Part shown: positions 23,101 through 34,236 of the stretch, in pieces
Layout: every line of letters starts with the position of its first letter
How positions within the stretch are numbered: the first letter of the stretch is position 1
Source of the DNA: Lantana camara
Lineage: Eukaryota > Streptophyta > Magnoliopsida > Lamiales > Verbenaceae
NCBI GenBank assembly: GCA_037501455.1
Contig: CM074865.1
Location: forward strand, 39,166,501-39,230,500
Reading direction: 5' to 3'
Length of the DNA stretch: 64,000 nt
Program-made: the position numbers and the translations under genes
Notes under the pieces: model-generated
Databases searched by the model: none
What the model was told of the DNA's origin: nothing
What the model saw: the letters and a program-made list of their open reading frames with translations, nothing else

Positions 23101-24019
23101 CCAATTCGAGATGAAAGATCTTGGTGATGCGTCCTATATCCTTGGAATTAAAATCTATAGAGATAGATCTAGAAGGTTAATAGGACTATCACAGTCGATG
23201 TACATTGACAAAGTATTGAAGAGATTCAATATGGAGTCAGCGAAGGTTAAGAACCTTCCTATGAGTGTAGGAACATGTCTTTCAAAGAAGATGTGTCCTA
23301 AGACCAACCTTGAGAAGGAGAGAATGACTCGTACACCTTATGCATCAGCAATAGGTAGCATAATGTATGCAATGTTGTGTACTCGACCGGATGTGGCTTA
23401 TGCACTTAGTGTAACGAGTCGGTTCCAATCTGACCCTGGAGATAGTCACTGGGCTGCCGTGAAGAATATTCTTAAGTACTTGAAAAGTACTAAAGATTTA
23501 TTCTTAGTTTACGGAGGTCAGAAAGATCATACTGTCGAAGGATACTGCGATGCAAGCTTTGCATCTGACTTAGATGATTTTAAGTCAATGTCAGGATACA
23601 TTTTCTGCCTAAACGGCGGAGCAGTGAGTTGGAAGAGTTCCAAGCAAACAACCACTGCAGATTCGACCACTGAGGCCGAATACTTAGCTGCAAATGATGC
23701 AGCTAAGGAAGGTGTTTGGATTAGAAACTTCATTCAAGAGTTGAATGTTGTTCCTAGCATGAAAGACCCCATTACTGTGTTTTGTGACAACACTGGGGCG
23801 GTTGCTCAAGCAAGAGAACCAAGATCTCACCAACGGACCAAGCACATTATGAGGAAGTATCACCTAATCCGTGATATTATCAAAAGAGGAGATGTGCAAA
23901 TTGAGAGGGTCACATCAGCAGAGAACGTGGCAGATCCACTTACTAAACCCCTTAGTCGAGAAGCTTTCCAAGGTCATCTTCAGAAGATGGGACTTAGAGT
24001 AGCTTTAGAATGGCTTTGA
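20108..24019 (+). CDS. gag-pol: Ty1/copia gag-pol polyprotein, 1303 aa
   Basis: This single intact frame encodes all proteins needed for copia retrotransposition. The N-terminal Gag region (about 1-250) has a Lys-rich linker and a CCHC knuckle (255-268, CFHCGKAGHWRRNC). The protease motif DTG is at 296-298. The integrase zinc region has H427, H432, C458 and C461, and its catalytic triad is D488, D551 and E587, with 35 residues between D551 and E587. The reverse transcriptase carries YVDD at 975-978. RNase H has acidic residues D1148, E1189 and D1227. The order PR-INT-RT-RH defines Ty1/copia. The ATG lies 34 nt after the candidate leader acceptor, and the TGA is 16 nt before the 3' LTR. There is no frameshift or stop, so Gag and Pol would be made as one polyprotein. 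I cannot place the lineage within copia with confidence. Confidence 0.97.
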   Translation: MATKNPLVSILESNKLTGPNYSDWLRNLKIILDSEKRTYVLFEGEPSPEGEAPTRAERDAIQKWKDDNLQARCLMLANMSPDLQRQHEAMEFAWEIYDHLEQLYRPHERVTRYNTSKELFHLRMREGSSVHEYGLKFLALTEKLASMDMPLKDELSVDLLLASLPPSFNPFVLNFNMNHAGATVAELISQLVTAESTIKKDNKVLMVNAPSSSSGPSKGKGKKAQKKKKKPLRPTGGISKGKAQKKKRDQKEDVCFHCGKAGHWRRNCPEYKATLKKGIFLVEVNLSINSSSWVLDTGCGTHICNDVQMLSEVQQLKEGECVLKIGDGSNVEARALGTIRLDLGSFELVLNKVLYVPNIIRNIISVPILDCEGYETYIKNGKYFIKRNNSSVHIGTLSNGLYLTQNINIQRETKRKRDDKVSAPLWHARLGHISKNRISKINTLGSFSENDLKELTSCESCVKGKMSKVPFKGTVERATKVLDLIHTDVCGPLSVSTRNNHQYFITFTDDFSRYGYVYLMKYKSEAFEKFLEFQKEVENQTGHKIKALRSDRGGEYLSEEFLNHLKDNGIISQWTPPGTPQLNGVSERRNRTLLDMVRSMMSFTDLPPSFWGYALESAAKILNLVPSKSVPKTPYEMWHGKIPSYSYLRIWGCPAYVKRTVGDKLESRSNLCYFVGYPKESIGYYFYDQSEQKVFVSRNATFLEEPFLKEKKGKIIELEEVQNDPIPPTEETSHSDQPQPITNFDTHENPPLRRSERTPRQPERWYGFFHEISQKDNDPLTYEEALSDSDSEQWIEAMKSEMDSMNSNQVWTLVDLPDGVKPIGCKWIFKRKLGVDGSIAAYKARLVAKGFTQRPGVDFDETFSPVAMQKSIRIMLAIAAYYDYEIWQMDVKTAFLNGDIDKDIYMEQPIGFTFSGSEQKVCKLQRSIYGLKQASRNWNIRFDESVKAFGFIQISNESCVYRKELETSVQFLVLYVDDILLIGNSKDDMKVTKLWLSNQFEMKDLGDASYILGIKIYRDRSRRLIGLSQSMYIDKVLKRFNMESAKVKNLPMSVGTCLSKKMCPKTNLEKERMTRTPYASAIGSIMYAMLCTRPDVAYALSVTSRFQSDPGDSHWAAVKNILKYLKSTKDLFLVYGGQKDHTVEGYCDASFASDLDDFKSMSGYIFCLNGGAVSWKSSKQTTTADSTTEAEYLAANDAAKEGVWIRNFIQELNVVPSMKDPITVFCDNTGAVAQAREPRSHQRTKHIMRKYHLIRDIIKRGDVQIERVTSAENVADPLTKPLSREAFQGHLQKMGLRVALEWL

Positions 24020-24024
24020 CGGGC

Positions 24025-24035
24025 AAGTGGGAGAT
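24025..24035 (+). other. Polypurine tract of element N
   Basis: AAGTGGGAGAT lies directly before the TGTTAGG start of the 3' LTR and 5 bp after the gag-pol stop. It is in the expected place for plus-strand priming. Confidence 0.85.
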
Positions 24036-25988
24036 TGTTAGGAATAGTGCCCTAGAAAGCCGATTGTATATCCGCTTTGTGCTTTTCCTTATTGTAATCA
24101 CAGACAATCTTTGAATAAAAATAACGAATTGAGGCAACACTTCTTTATATGCTCTTGTTTGGTATGCGTTTACTTTAGCTGTGCATGTATGAGAACTCCC
24201 CTAATCCTAATGACTTTAGGACTCTACCATTTAGGTGAAATGGTTCATGAAACGAGCCCTATATCACATGAGTCATGATTAGTAAAATACTCCAAGCCGA
24301 TGAGTCCTACAGACAGTGGGAGTGTCAACCTGACTCCTCTAAGGCTTGCTTGTGGGATCACGCCCTTAAGAAGGACCACCTTGTTTCATGGAGGTGCAAA
24401 GTGTATAGTTGATACGTGCGTGATACATGAGGGTGCTTACTTTAATAAGTAAGTTCACTGAGGTGCCCCGTGTGAGAACATTCCTAAATGGGAAAGGAAG
24501 TTTCTATTTCAGGAAATGGAAACTTCCAGATTAGGAAATATCTCGCGAGTCATTGATGTGATTAATTGATCCTTAGACTTGAGGTTCCTTGTCACTTTAT
24601 GAGTTAACTCTGTAGTCTTAGGTATAAGCTTTAAAGGGTGTCGCCTTAGACAACTGATTCAAGGCTTATGCTGGGGCTGCACAAGTGATTCATGAAAGTG
24701 AATGAGAATCAAGAAAGGACCTACACTTGCATATGCAAGGTGATCTCTTATTGTGTAAGTCATTCATATGCCATATGGAGTCCTTGGCCAAGGCAGTAGA
24801 TCAAGACATCAAGAAAAGGGTTTCTTGGATTGAGATCAAATGGATATGAAATGCACTTAGCTTTAAGACCAGATTATTAGGGTTCTGATTAATCCCTTGC
24901 CCTAGATCTTGGTTGAGAGATAGTAAGTAGGAGGATTGTATCTCACATGAATCAATGACTTAAAGGTTCTGTCGAATCTGAACATTCCAATTCAGCTAGG
25001 GGTTAAACACCTGTTGCTAGACTATGGTCGTTTAATCTGTGGACTAATTAATTAATTAGTGAATTAATTAATTAGGGTCACTGCTAATTGAATTGAGAAC
25101 CTAGAGGGTCACACACAACAACTTGGTTACATGAGTTGAGGCTTGAAATTGATTAAACGAGTTAATCGGGCCAAGAGGGTTCCACACGTGTGAATTCACA
25201 CGTGTGGCTCACGTGAGTGACACGTGTCACTGTGACACGTGTCACACACGTGTGTATATATATATATATTGTATATATTAAATAATTAATTAGTTAATTA
25301 TTTAATAGACTTTGGTTTAATTTTGAATTAAAAAGAAAGTCTAATTTTGGAGAAAATAATCTAGTTAATTAATTACGAATTAATTAATTAGATAAAAATA
25401 AGTTATTTATTTTATAATAAATAAAGTATAAAATTATCCAAAAATAGTTTGGATATTTTTAAGCTCTCTTAAAAGTTGACTAGAATTAGAATTCAAAGTC
25501 AAAGTTGGAAAATACTTGATGATCAAGTAATAGGAGAGAGAGGAACCAAATCCTAGTCCAAAAAGGACTAGTTTCGGCCGCCCCTCCCCTTTCCTATATA
25601 TAGGGGAGCTCATGCTCCCCTTTAGAGCTAATTGACAATTCTTGGTTCATGTGTTGAACACCTTCCTTTCTCCAAGATTAAATTAAACCCTAGGTTAAGC
25701 CTAAACACTAACTAGAGAACTAGCATCCTTACTAGTTAGATTGTGATCAAGTTGGTGGACTTTCTCTAGAGGCTTCAAGTTAGAAGTTTGAAGATTCGAG
25801 CTTTACCAAGGAGAGGGGATCAAGCCGCGAGAAGAGCGTTCTTGGGTGGCTTGAAACGCTTCAAGAAAGAATAAAAAGAAAAGTAAGTTTTCTATCTTTA
25901 CGAATTTGGTTACACGATTGCGAGTTCAAGGTCCTTTTGTTGGAAAAATTTTTAAATTCCGCTGCTTTCTGATTCGTGTTTTCCAACA
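24036..25988 (+). repeat. 3' LTR of copia element N
   Basis: This has the same length (1953 bp) as the 5' LTR and is nearly identical. The G-box array is at about 25185-25252, the TATA box at 25594-25603 and AATAAA at 25870-25875. It is followed by the TSD GGAAT. Confidence 0.97.
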
Positions 25989-25993
25989 GGAAT

Positions 25994-26298
25994 GAATTCG
26001 GGAAAGGTTGCATGATTAGTTGAGCCCGTTTTTCGGTTGTATGATGAATTTAATTATGTTTATGATATGGTTTGGGCTTGTAGCCATCATTGGAATTCAT
26101 GTATGATGTTATGGCTTCCGCACCGCACTTCGGGTATTCATTGATTGATTGGTACAAGATAGGATTTCCGCTTAGCCAAGATCATTTTTCTTTGTCACCC
26201 GTTCGCTATGAGTCCGGTTCATGTATAGACCAACCATTTTATATGTGGATTAGACTTATGGTGCGGGAGATGTGGTGCCTATCGTTGCGGGTGCTACA
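25994..26298 (+). mobile_element. LTR D, right end
   Basis: After the TSD of N, LTR D resumes with the end blocks shared by the non-copia LTRs: GAGCCCGTT, a Y-shaped GCTTAGCCAAG block, CCCGTTCGCTATGA and TGGTGCGGGAGATGTGGTG, ending GGTGCTACA at 26298. No primer site follows, so D is a 3' or solo LTR. Confidence 0.82.
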
Positions 26299-26592
26299 TG
26301 TATTCTTGGTTTTTATTTGAATTACGAATCTTTCGAATCTAAACTGTTTTCTTTAAAATTATGAAAAACTATTTTCGTATTAATTTGATTGAAAACTATT
26401 TAAATTTGTTTTTTTTAAATTATTTTAATTCGAAACTGAATCTTGGAATTTTTGAAATTACAAAACGAAACTAAAACGGATGCATTGCGTGTGGCCTAGC
26501 GCGGCCGCCGCCGCTCCATCATATCTGCATCCGCCCAGGCGGTGGCCGCGAGGCGTGCCTGGACTGCTCGCGCAGGCAGCCTTGCGCCATCC
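26299..26592 (+). mobile_element. Orphan fragment of a copia-type leader
   Basis: The sequence resembles the start of the element N leader (about 17950-18170): AAACTGTTTTCT, then ACGAAACGAA-like sequence, then an abrupt switch to a GC-rich island (CGCGGCCGCCGCCGC near 26499). No LTR or coding part remains. It appears to be the remnant of another copia element into which LTR F inserted. Confidence 0.6.
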
Positions 26593-28391
26593 TGTGAGAC
26601 CCCATCGGTCGGCACATACAGGTTTGTGCTACGTGTGAGTTTAATTTCCATACATTCTTTTATTTGCATGTTAATTGATGCATTTATTACTTGGTTTATA
26701 TTCTTTTGTGACTCTTTGGATGATTTGATACGGATTTTTACCCTATATGACTTTATGTTATGAATTCATGTTGTGTGTAAGTTTCAATTTACGATTTTGA
26801 ATTTCGACCATGCTAACTTCGTGAATCATGTGTCGTATATGATTCTTGAACTTATTTGCAAGTTTTAAACTTGTTTTGGACTTGATTGTTCGTTAAGTGG
26901 ACTCAATTGCTCTTTGTTTTAACTTTTGGGGCCAATTTACAATTTGGCCATTCTTGAGCCCTTAATTTGTAACTTGAGCTAGGGAACTCGGAATCGAGTT
27001 TCGTCTTGGCCATTGGACTCGAATCGACAATAGAACAAGCCTTGTCCTTTTCCGATACCGTTTCTACCCCTAACGATGCAGATTTTACCGTATGTAACCT
27101 AAAACGCCCCTATGAACCGCTTGAAGACTAGCCTATTATTACTTTGTCCCTTTCCTTGAGTTTTCAACCAAAACTCAGCCATCTCTCTCTCCCACATGCT
27201 GAATATCAGACCAAAGGAGAATGAAAGAGAAGAAAGAGAAGCTCCCAAGCTATCCTCCATTGTTGAACCTTGTAAAGCTCAAGTTTTGTGTCTTTCTTGC
27301 TCCAATCTCTTGAGGTAATCCATGATTCTTGCTCATCTTGATATGGTGATCATTTTGCACTCCTTGAATCTTGATTATATGCTAGAAATGGTGGAATTTT
27401 ATTTGCATGATACATAGTTAGGTTTTTGGAGTTCTTGAAGCTTATATACATCTCTTGCCTATTTGTTGAATTAGAGCTTGAATTGATGAGCATGAGTGAG
27501 TATTAATTGCATATCTTGGGATTTATTTAATGTTAGAAGCTTGGTTGTTGAGTTTCCATTAATGTGCTTATGAAGTTTTGCAAGAATTTGGTCTCATTTC
27601 ATGTCCTTACTTGAACTCAAGCTATGCTTTTTATGTATGCTCATTTGTGGCTTGTTTTTATGGAGTTTTGATGCATGAATCCTTGTCTAATTAAAACCTT
27701 AGCATGCCTTATTCCTTGCTTTTGGAGTTTTGGAGCTTGAGTGTGAGTTTCAGGGGTGTTTAAGGCTGGAAATTGCACTTATTCCAGCCCCGAAGGCACT
27801 AACGCCCGTTAGGGTATTTTGTGCTTAGAGAGGTCCCATCACCCCTGGGCTCTGACCCCTGTAACGGGCGTTTGGCCCTTGTATGTTATCAGGAGGTAAC
27901 GATCGTTAGTCCTAGGCCAATCTCCACTGACCTAGGTAACGACCGTTAGGGGCTTATGTGTGTTTTGGGGCTAACGACCTTGTGTGTGTGTTGTTTGCTT
28001 GATTTCTTGCTTTTTTTACTTGTTCTATGCCTCGTATATGATATGTATGCTTTGTATTCTTGCTTTTATGTCTTGATTTGATACGTTATTTGAAAGATAT
28101 GAACATGAATAATTTAAGTGTTGCATCCTTACACTTCATATGCATACCTTGCACTCATGGGCATTGCCGAGTATCTATTTGGTACATATTTGATTCTAAG
28201 TCTCGGGTGTTATGTTCTTGTGTTTCAGAGCCTCTTCTGAAAGCCGTCAAACCCGAGGTTTAGGTGGTTATTTGCTCATTTTGGCCCCTCTGCCCCTACT
28301 CTTTTGCTTTAAGGTGAGGTTTAGGACTTTTCTTTTAGAATATGAATCCTATAACCTTTATGTGTTGATTTATCACCCCGTATGCGACTAT
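26593..28391 (+). mobile_element. LTR F, left part
   Basis: It begins TGTGAGACCCCATCGGTCGG, a diverged form of the TGTAACATCCCGCTC start of the other LTRs. It carries the same blocks: donor-like GAG|GTAATC at 27315, ATAGTTAGGTT near 27414, a palindrome cluster (27799-27948), GCCGAGTATCTATTTGG near 28163, and a candidate micro-exon 28229-28313 followed by GTGAGG. It is cut by the CACTA terminus at 28392. The remainder was not found in the window. Confidence 0.8.
27799..27948 (+). repeat. Palindrome cluster in LTR F
   Basis: CTAACGCCCGTTAG (27799-27812), perfect TAACGATCGTTA (27897-27908) and TAACGACCGTTA (27937-27948, two-base centre) share half-sites TAACG/CGTTA. A degenerate copy (GTAACGGGCGTTT) is at 27861 and a half-site at about 27971. 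The cluster starts 484 nt after the donor-like GT at 27315. Confidence 0.9.
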
Positions 28392-28429
28392 CACTACTAC
28401 AAAAACAACATGGTGTGATGCGCTAATGT

Positions 28430-28449
28430 GACGCCCTTTAAAAGGCGTC
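28430..28449 (+). repeat. Subterminal inverted repeat of the CACTA element
   Basis: GACGCC and GGCGTC flank an eight-base CTTTAAAA centre, followed by ATAATATA. Related GGCGTTATAATATAA and ACACCTTTAATAAAAGGT copies lie at about 44050-44095. Repeated short subterminal motifs of this kind are bound by transposase accessory proteins in En/Spm. Confidence 0.75.
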
Positions 28450-28550
28450 ATAATATATCACCTGTTGAGACGCTTTTTGTCGATCTGTCTTATTAGATTT
28501 AATTTACATTTTCTATCAAATAATTTTTTAACTAAATTAATAATAATAAG

Positions 28551-30478
28551 TGTTGGAAAACATGAAAAAGTTGAGCAGCGGAAGTTTAAAAATTTTCCAC
28601 AAGTTTAATCGTTTTCTTGCAATTTTCGTACTGTAACGTTGGGAATAACAAGAAACTCACTTTAATTGAAGCTTTCTTGTGATGTTGTTACCGCCTAACA
28701 AACACCCTTCAAGCGGAAAGTCCCTCGAACGGTCCTTCGAATTAGACTCCAAAGTAGAAGGCCTCCAAAGCGTATCCACACCAATCCTAGAACCCGATCA
28801 AGCAAGTGAGAATGCTAGTTCTATAGCTTGTGTTAATGGCTAGGGTTTTGCTTTGAAAACTTTTCTTTTATTTTTCTCAAAAGCTTAACACTTTGTGAGT
28901 GTTGGTCTAAAGAATAAGAGAAGCACCATCCCTAGTATTTGTACTAGGTTGGTTCGAACCCCTAGGGTTTCCTAGAACCAATTGGATTGTTTTCTTGCTC
29001 ACTAATTAACTAATTTAATTATTGATTTAATTGGAGAAAATAAGTTCCCAACTTGTTCTCCAAGTTTTCCAAGAATATTCTTCTCTCTTCTACAATGGGA
29101 AGTTGGACTTTTCAACTTTCCTCAAGTTAAAAGTCAATATTCAATAAATAAATTAATTTCCAATTAATTATTTATTGGGTTAAGCTTGTTTGAGAATAGT
29201 CTTAACAATTAATTCAAAATTAACTAAAAGACCAAAATTAATTAATTACAATTTAATTAATTAATTCTAGAAAAGAATTCACATATGAAGCAAACACACG
29301 CCCAAAGCCACATGCATGCCATGTGTACACGACACGTGGTAGCCACGCAGGCTTGCGTGACACGTGGCAGTCACGTGTCTTTGACACGTGGCAATGCCCA
29401 TGTGTTCTGCTCCATTTTGTTCAACTATTTTGATCCTTTGCTAATCATATTAACATCTTACCATAACCCTCGTGTCCTGGCATTTGTGTGCGACCCTTTA
29501 GGTTCATTATTCGATTAACAGTGACAACAATTAATTAATTCCCTAATTAATTAATCACTTCACAGATCACACTACCGTAATCTAGTAATGGGTGTGTGAC
29601 CCCTAGCCGAATAACGAAATGAATCGAAGAACCTTTCGATCAATGACAATCAGTGAAATACGATCCTCCTACAACTTCATCTCTCAATCAAGAACTAAGG
29701 CATGGGAATATTCTCAGAGCCCAAATATTCTTGATCTTTAAAGTTAAGTTCGTTTCATATCCATTTCGATCTCAATCCTAGAAAACCCCATTTTCTAGAT
29801 ATCTTGATCTTTTATCCACCTTGGCCAAGGGTTTAAGTTTAATGGACTATGAACAACTCAATCAGTAAGAGATCATTCTTGTTCTTGCAACAAGTGTAGG
29901 TCCTTTGTTGATTGTACTAATTCTACATATGCCACTTGTGTAATCCCAACATAGGCCGTGGTTCAGGTGTCTATATGCAGACACCCTTTTGAGCCTATAT
30001 CAAAGATTACAGAGTTAGCTCATATGAGATATTACAGAATCTCAAGTCTAAGGATTAATGAATCACGTCATTGACCTGTGAGATATTTCCTAATCTGGAA
30101 GTTTTTGGAAACTTCCTTTCCTATTTAGGAATGTTCTCACGCGAGACATCTCAGTGATGAAATTCTTGTAACAATCACCCTCATATATTATGAACGCATC
30201 CTCGTATGCACTTATCACTCCATGAAACTGAGTGATTCTTCAAAAGGACATAATCACACAAGCAAGTCTCAGCAGAATCAAGGTCGACACTGCTACTGTT
30301 TGTCAGACTCTCGACTTGGAGTAGTTTCTAATCCTCGCCTATGGAGTTAAGAACTTGCTTCATATGTCGTTCCCATAATGACAAAGTTCTTAACGGCCTC
30401 ATCGAATTAGGGGAGTTCAATACATGCAAAACAGTGTCAACCCAAACAGACATAAATAAGCACATAAAGAAGTGATTG
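28551..30478 (-). repeat. Element E 3' LTR, truncated
   Basis: Matches 39738-41249 and 43540-43930 in order. The last 100 bp (counterpart of 43931-44030) are missing where LTR G begins. It carries its own CACGTG array at about 29330-29395 with ACACGTGG-type sites. Confidence 0.92.
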
Positions 30479-33400
30479 TGTAACATCCCGCTCGTCCGAC
30501 TTATAAGGTACACCACGTTCCAACCTTTTTATCGTTTTAATTATGTGATTTTGTGCATTGCGTGGCCCTATTTTAAGAGTTTAGGGGCCTTTTTGTAATT
30601 TTCTCTTTTTAGGGGTTTTTCGGCCACAACTCGTTCGATCGAGATTTTGACCTCTTTGACCCCTTCAATACGTTCGGGGCATCGAGACGAGTTCGTAGAC
30701 TCTGAGTTTGCCCTATTCTGACGGGGATAAAACACCTGGACCCTCGTTTTTCGAGCATTTGGATCAGCTGCTCTCTCTCTCTTCCCTCTCCCGCGATTCA
30801 CGTTCCTCACACACACACACGGTGTGTTTTCACGCACTACGCGGAACTTGCTCGTTTCTCGACGGAATTCAACGAACCAATAATCCATTTCGATGAGCTC
30901 GAAGACGCGGTCACAATCATACCAAGTTCTCGACCAACCGATGAGCGATGGCAGAGTTATTGCCGATTTTCAATCACGTAGGTGGGGGGTGGCGGAGCCG
31001 CCACTTCGCCGCCCATTCGTGTGTGCCTCCGGCCATCTTTCGTCGACACGCGCCCCATGTCCGGCAAGAGGACATCCCTGCGTTTCATCTGACGTTGGCG
31101 GCACGGCCATCCGGCCCGCGACGGCGCCCGTCACTGTAGCGGCGTTGATTTCGCCACTCTGGCGATCTTTTTCGACAAAGGTTGGTGTTTCCTGCCCTTT
31201 TCCGACCCCCTGAGTCCATTTCCAGCATCGTTTTCACCAAATTTTGGCCGTAGGTGGTGGTTCCGGCGACATGTGCGGCGGCAGATTATTCGGCGGCCAA
31301 CGGGGGCCTTTTCCGGGGATCTTTTGGCCTCGGGCCCTTCACGAAAGTTGTTCGGAACGGCGAGAACTAGTGGCCTTTGATCACACGACTCCTGATTCGG
31401 AAAATTGGCGGTGGATCGCGGTAGCACAGTGGCGGTGTAATGGCGGCGCTAGCTCCGAGTATTTTTCCGGCAAGCTACCTTAGGGCTTTCGAAGAGCTCG
31501 TCACGGGTAAGACAATGCCTTTTACGGATCGCATTTTGGTTCACCGATTAGGAAGTAATTTGGATTTGAAGATTTTAGGGTTTTTGCATTGTTGGATCTG
31601 AAATTGGTGACGATTGGCTTGGATTTCCAGAAATTGATCGAGGATTTGGAACGAGCACGAGGAATCCTTGCACGGGTGAATTTTCGGGAGTTTTCCGGCA
31701 TGTTCCGGCCACCGTTCGCCACTGTTCCGGAAGCTCCGGCGGCAGCGCTCCGGCGTCCTTCGGACAGCTTCTCCGCTTCGTCGTGGTGAGTCCAACACCA
31801 CCTTCCGTTCGTCAATCGGACACTCGGTTTATTTTCTACGAATTTATTCGTGTATTTGTGATTATTTGAATTAATTGTTTAAATGCAAATTAATTACTAT
31901 ATGTTTGAATTGTCGATCAATATGAACTGTAATGTATACGAAATCATGTATGAAATGAATTATGATATATGTGGATGCTTTGATTTGCAATTTGAATCCC
32001 GTTTTGTCTAATTGAGCTAATTGTTTAACTTGAAGGGATGTATGTGTAATTTTGGAAAAGATATGAATTTGTTTGACTTAATTAGTTAAACCATGTCAAT
32101 TGAATCCGTTCTGTGATATACGAATTGGATACGCTATACATGAATTATATGAACTTAGTATGGTTGGGAATTGATAGGTAAGCTCATGTGATTTATATGA
32201 AACTCGAAGCATGCTATTATGTGAGTTGATTTTTCTTGTACTACGTGCCTCTGTATGAAATGTGTAAATTGCATATATGAACTGATTAACCTTGTTAATT
32301 GAATTTGTTATGTAATAAATAAATTATTTGTGTAACAAATGAAATGATATAATTTGCTTTGCCTTTTAGTCCTTTTATTTGCATTAATTGTGCACCTGAA
32401 CATGCCTTAATATTTTGTTTGAATGTAATTAATATGACTTTGAACTCTGCCTTTATGATTGCATTCCTTGAGTGCTTGAGCATTGCCGTGCGTCTCTGTG
32501 TGGTTGTCTGAGTCTAAGTCTGAGCCAGTGTTGTGTTCTGTGTGTCCAGTTGTTCAGGTGCACCCGGGGTGGTGACAAGTGAGTCGTGCAGGTTCCGGGG
32601 TGAACCGGTTGCTTTGTCTGCAGCTTTGTTTGGTACCAGGTGAGGTTAGGATATAGTTATACCTATTGCAATGTGCCTGTTTTCGAATGTGTGCGGTTTA
32701 TAAGCCTTGTATATACGTAGATAGGTGTGAAATATGTACTTTGATGGTTTTGTCATAAGTTTGAAAGTAAGAAACGCTATGTACGAGCCTATGTATGCTT
32801 AGCTTTGATATGTTATGATTTCGAGGTCAGTCTGCGTGATATGTACGTACGATATGATAAGTACGATATGCATGAGATAAGTCTGTCTGTCTGTGTATGG
32901 CGGGTTAAGTTTCCGATATATGTCTGTTTATCTGTGTGTTTGGGCCCCGGAGAATGGTATGGTAACCTCGGGTCGGCCGTGGGGTCGCCGAGCTCTTCCA
33001 TCAACATTTTTCTTTTGAGAGTCTCACCTAACCTCGGGAGGTTTGGGGAAGGGTGTTTCTCTTGAGCCGGCGGAAGCAACCGTCGAAGGTTTCAAGGTCG
33101 TAATTAAGCCTTGTCTCGTGTGATTTTTGGATAGTTAGGACCGTCAACCCTTCTATCACCCGGTGTGAAGGTTGGAGTTTGTTTTGTTTTGCTTTGTTTT
33201 GTCCCTTTGTTTCTGGAAGTTTGGAGATGTGATTCGTACCCTCCGAGTTTCGTTATGTCTGTCGGTTATAAGTTCGTGAAACAGGGGTAGACTCTTAAGT
33301 CAAGATAAAATTGGATTTTTGCTATTAAACTAATAAGTTATGTTTTGATACGTGTTCTAAGTCTGCATGAGTTGAACGTGTGTTTTGAGATATGCATAAG

Positions 33401-34236
33401 CTAAGTTTTGTTCGTTATGTTTTGATAAGTCTCCCTATATGTATACTATCACGGGAAAATGTTTTGGCGTGCAAAAACTATCCCCGGGTTCACGATCGTT
33501 GCTTCTTCTACGTGCTGTGCTCTATATATATATGTAGGTGTGTGTGGGTAGCCCCTCGCTCAGTCTTTGGTCTGACGCCTCCCCCTTTTATGTTTTAGTG
33601 TGCAGGTTTAGCTTTGGGTTCGCGTTGGAGTTCGTGCTAGGACATGGTTTGTCGTGTCTGTTCAGTCTGTGTCTGTTTGTTTAAGAATGTTAAATATTTT
33701 TTTCTGAGATACGATTTGTGAATTTTGTATAAGAGATATTCTGTACAAGTTGCATGTTTGATTTGAATGTTTGAAATTCGGGACAGGTTAGGACAGGTGC
33801 TTGGATTAGTTGAACCCGTTTCGTGTATGATTATTCGGGACATGTTAGGACAGGTGCCTGGATTAGTTGAACCCGTTTCGTGTATGATTGCTCGGGACAG
33901 GATAGGACAGGTTCTATCATTTAGCTGAACCCGTGTAGTTGATTTTGATGTGTGCTGGTTGCTGTCATTCTTTTTGAACCCGTATATTTGATTCTAATGT
34001 ATGTACTGCGTTGTATGCTTGGTGTGTAAAAGTTTTTGAAAGTGGGCATTTCGTATTACTTCCGCTGTCATGCTTCGCATATTTTCTTTTGTACAAGGTT
34101 AGGTACCGCCTAGCTAGAGTGTGAGTTTTTGTTTGTCACCCGTTCGCTGTGACTTGGTGCGTGTGCGGACTCTCCATTTCGTACACGTGTCGGGTCATAG
34201 TGCGGGGGATGTGGCGCCTCTCGTGCGGGGTGTTCA
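30479..34236 (+). mobile_element. LTR G (3758 bp), no matching TSD
   Basis: It starts TGTAACATCCCGCTCGTCCG and ends with the shared terminal blocks CCGCCTAGCTAG, CACCCGTTCGCTGTGA and GTGCGGGGGATGTGGCG, then GGGGTGTTCA (expected GTGTTACA, so the end is mutated or short). It has a GC-rich leader (about 30950-31770), a candidate micro-exon 32550-32639 followed by GTGAGG, a GC-rich block near 32940-32990 and a TGTGCAG acceptor ending at 33605. I saw no palindrome cluster. A 45-60 bp repeat (TCGGGACAGGTTAGGACAGGTG) occurs three times at 33777-33910. Its left flank is in the 3' LTR of E and its right flank in the RNase H region of E, so about 0.7 kb of E is missing. Confidence 0.85.
33777..33920 (+). 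repeat. Triplicated end block in LTR G
   Basis: Three tandem units of about 55-60 bp contain GGGACAGGTTAGGACAGGT, then TTAGTTGAACCCGTTTCGTG. The same block is present once in most other LTRs (for example GGGACAGGTTTCTAAGG at 61782 in H). Confidence 0.85.

Larger units (their letters stand above)
15883..25988 (+). mobile_element. Element N, complete Ty1/copia retrotransposon
   Basis: The element has two 1953-bp LTRs (TGTTAGGAATAG...CCAACA), a tRNA-Met primer site, a 2.27-kb leader, one open gag-pol frame in the copia order (Gag, protease, integrase, reverse transcriptase, RNase H), a polypurine tract, and the TSD GGAAT on both sides (15878-15882 and 25989-25993). By eye the LTRs differ at only three positions (near 16271, 16400 and 16650 of the first copy), about 0.15 percent. 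Insertion is therefore very recent, and the element may still be able to move. It interrupts LTR D. Confidence 0.97.

Noticed and set aside
30893..31815. GC-rich stretch with open frames that at first suggested a host gene exon
   Set aside because: It occupies the leader position of LTR G, equivalent to the CCG-rich leader of LTR A, and the frames show no domain or conserved protein.
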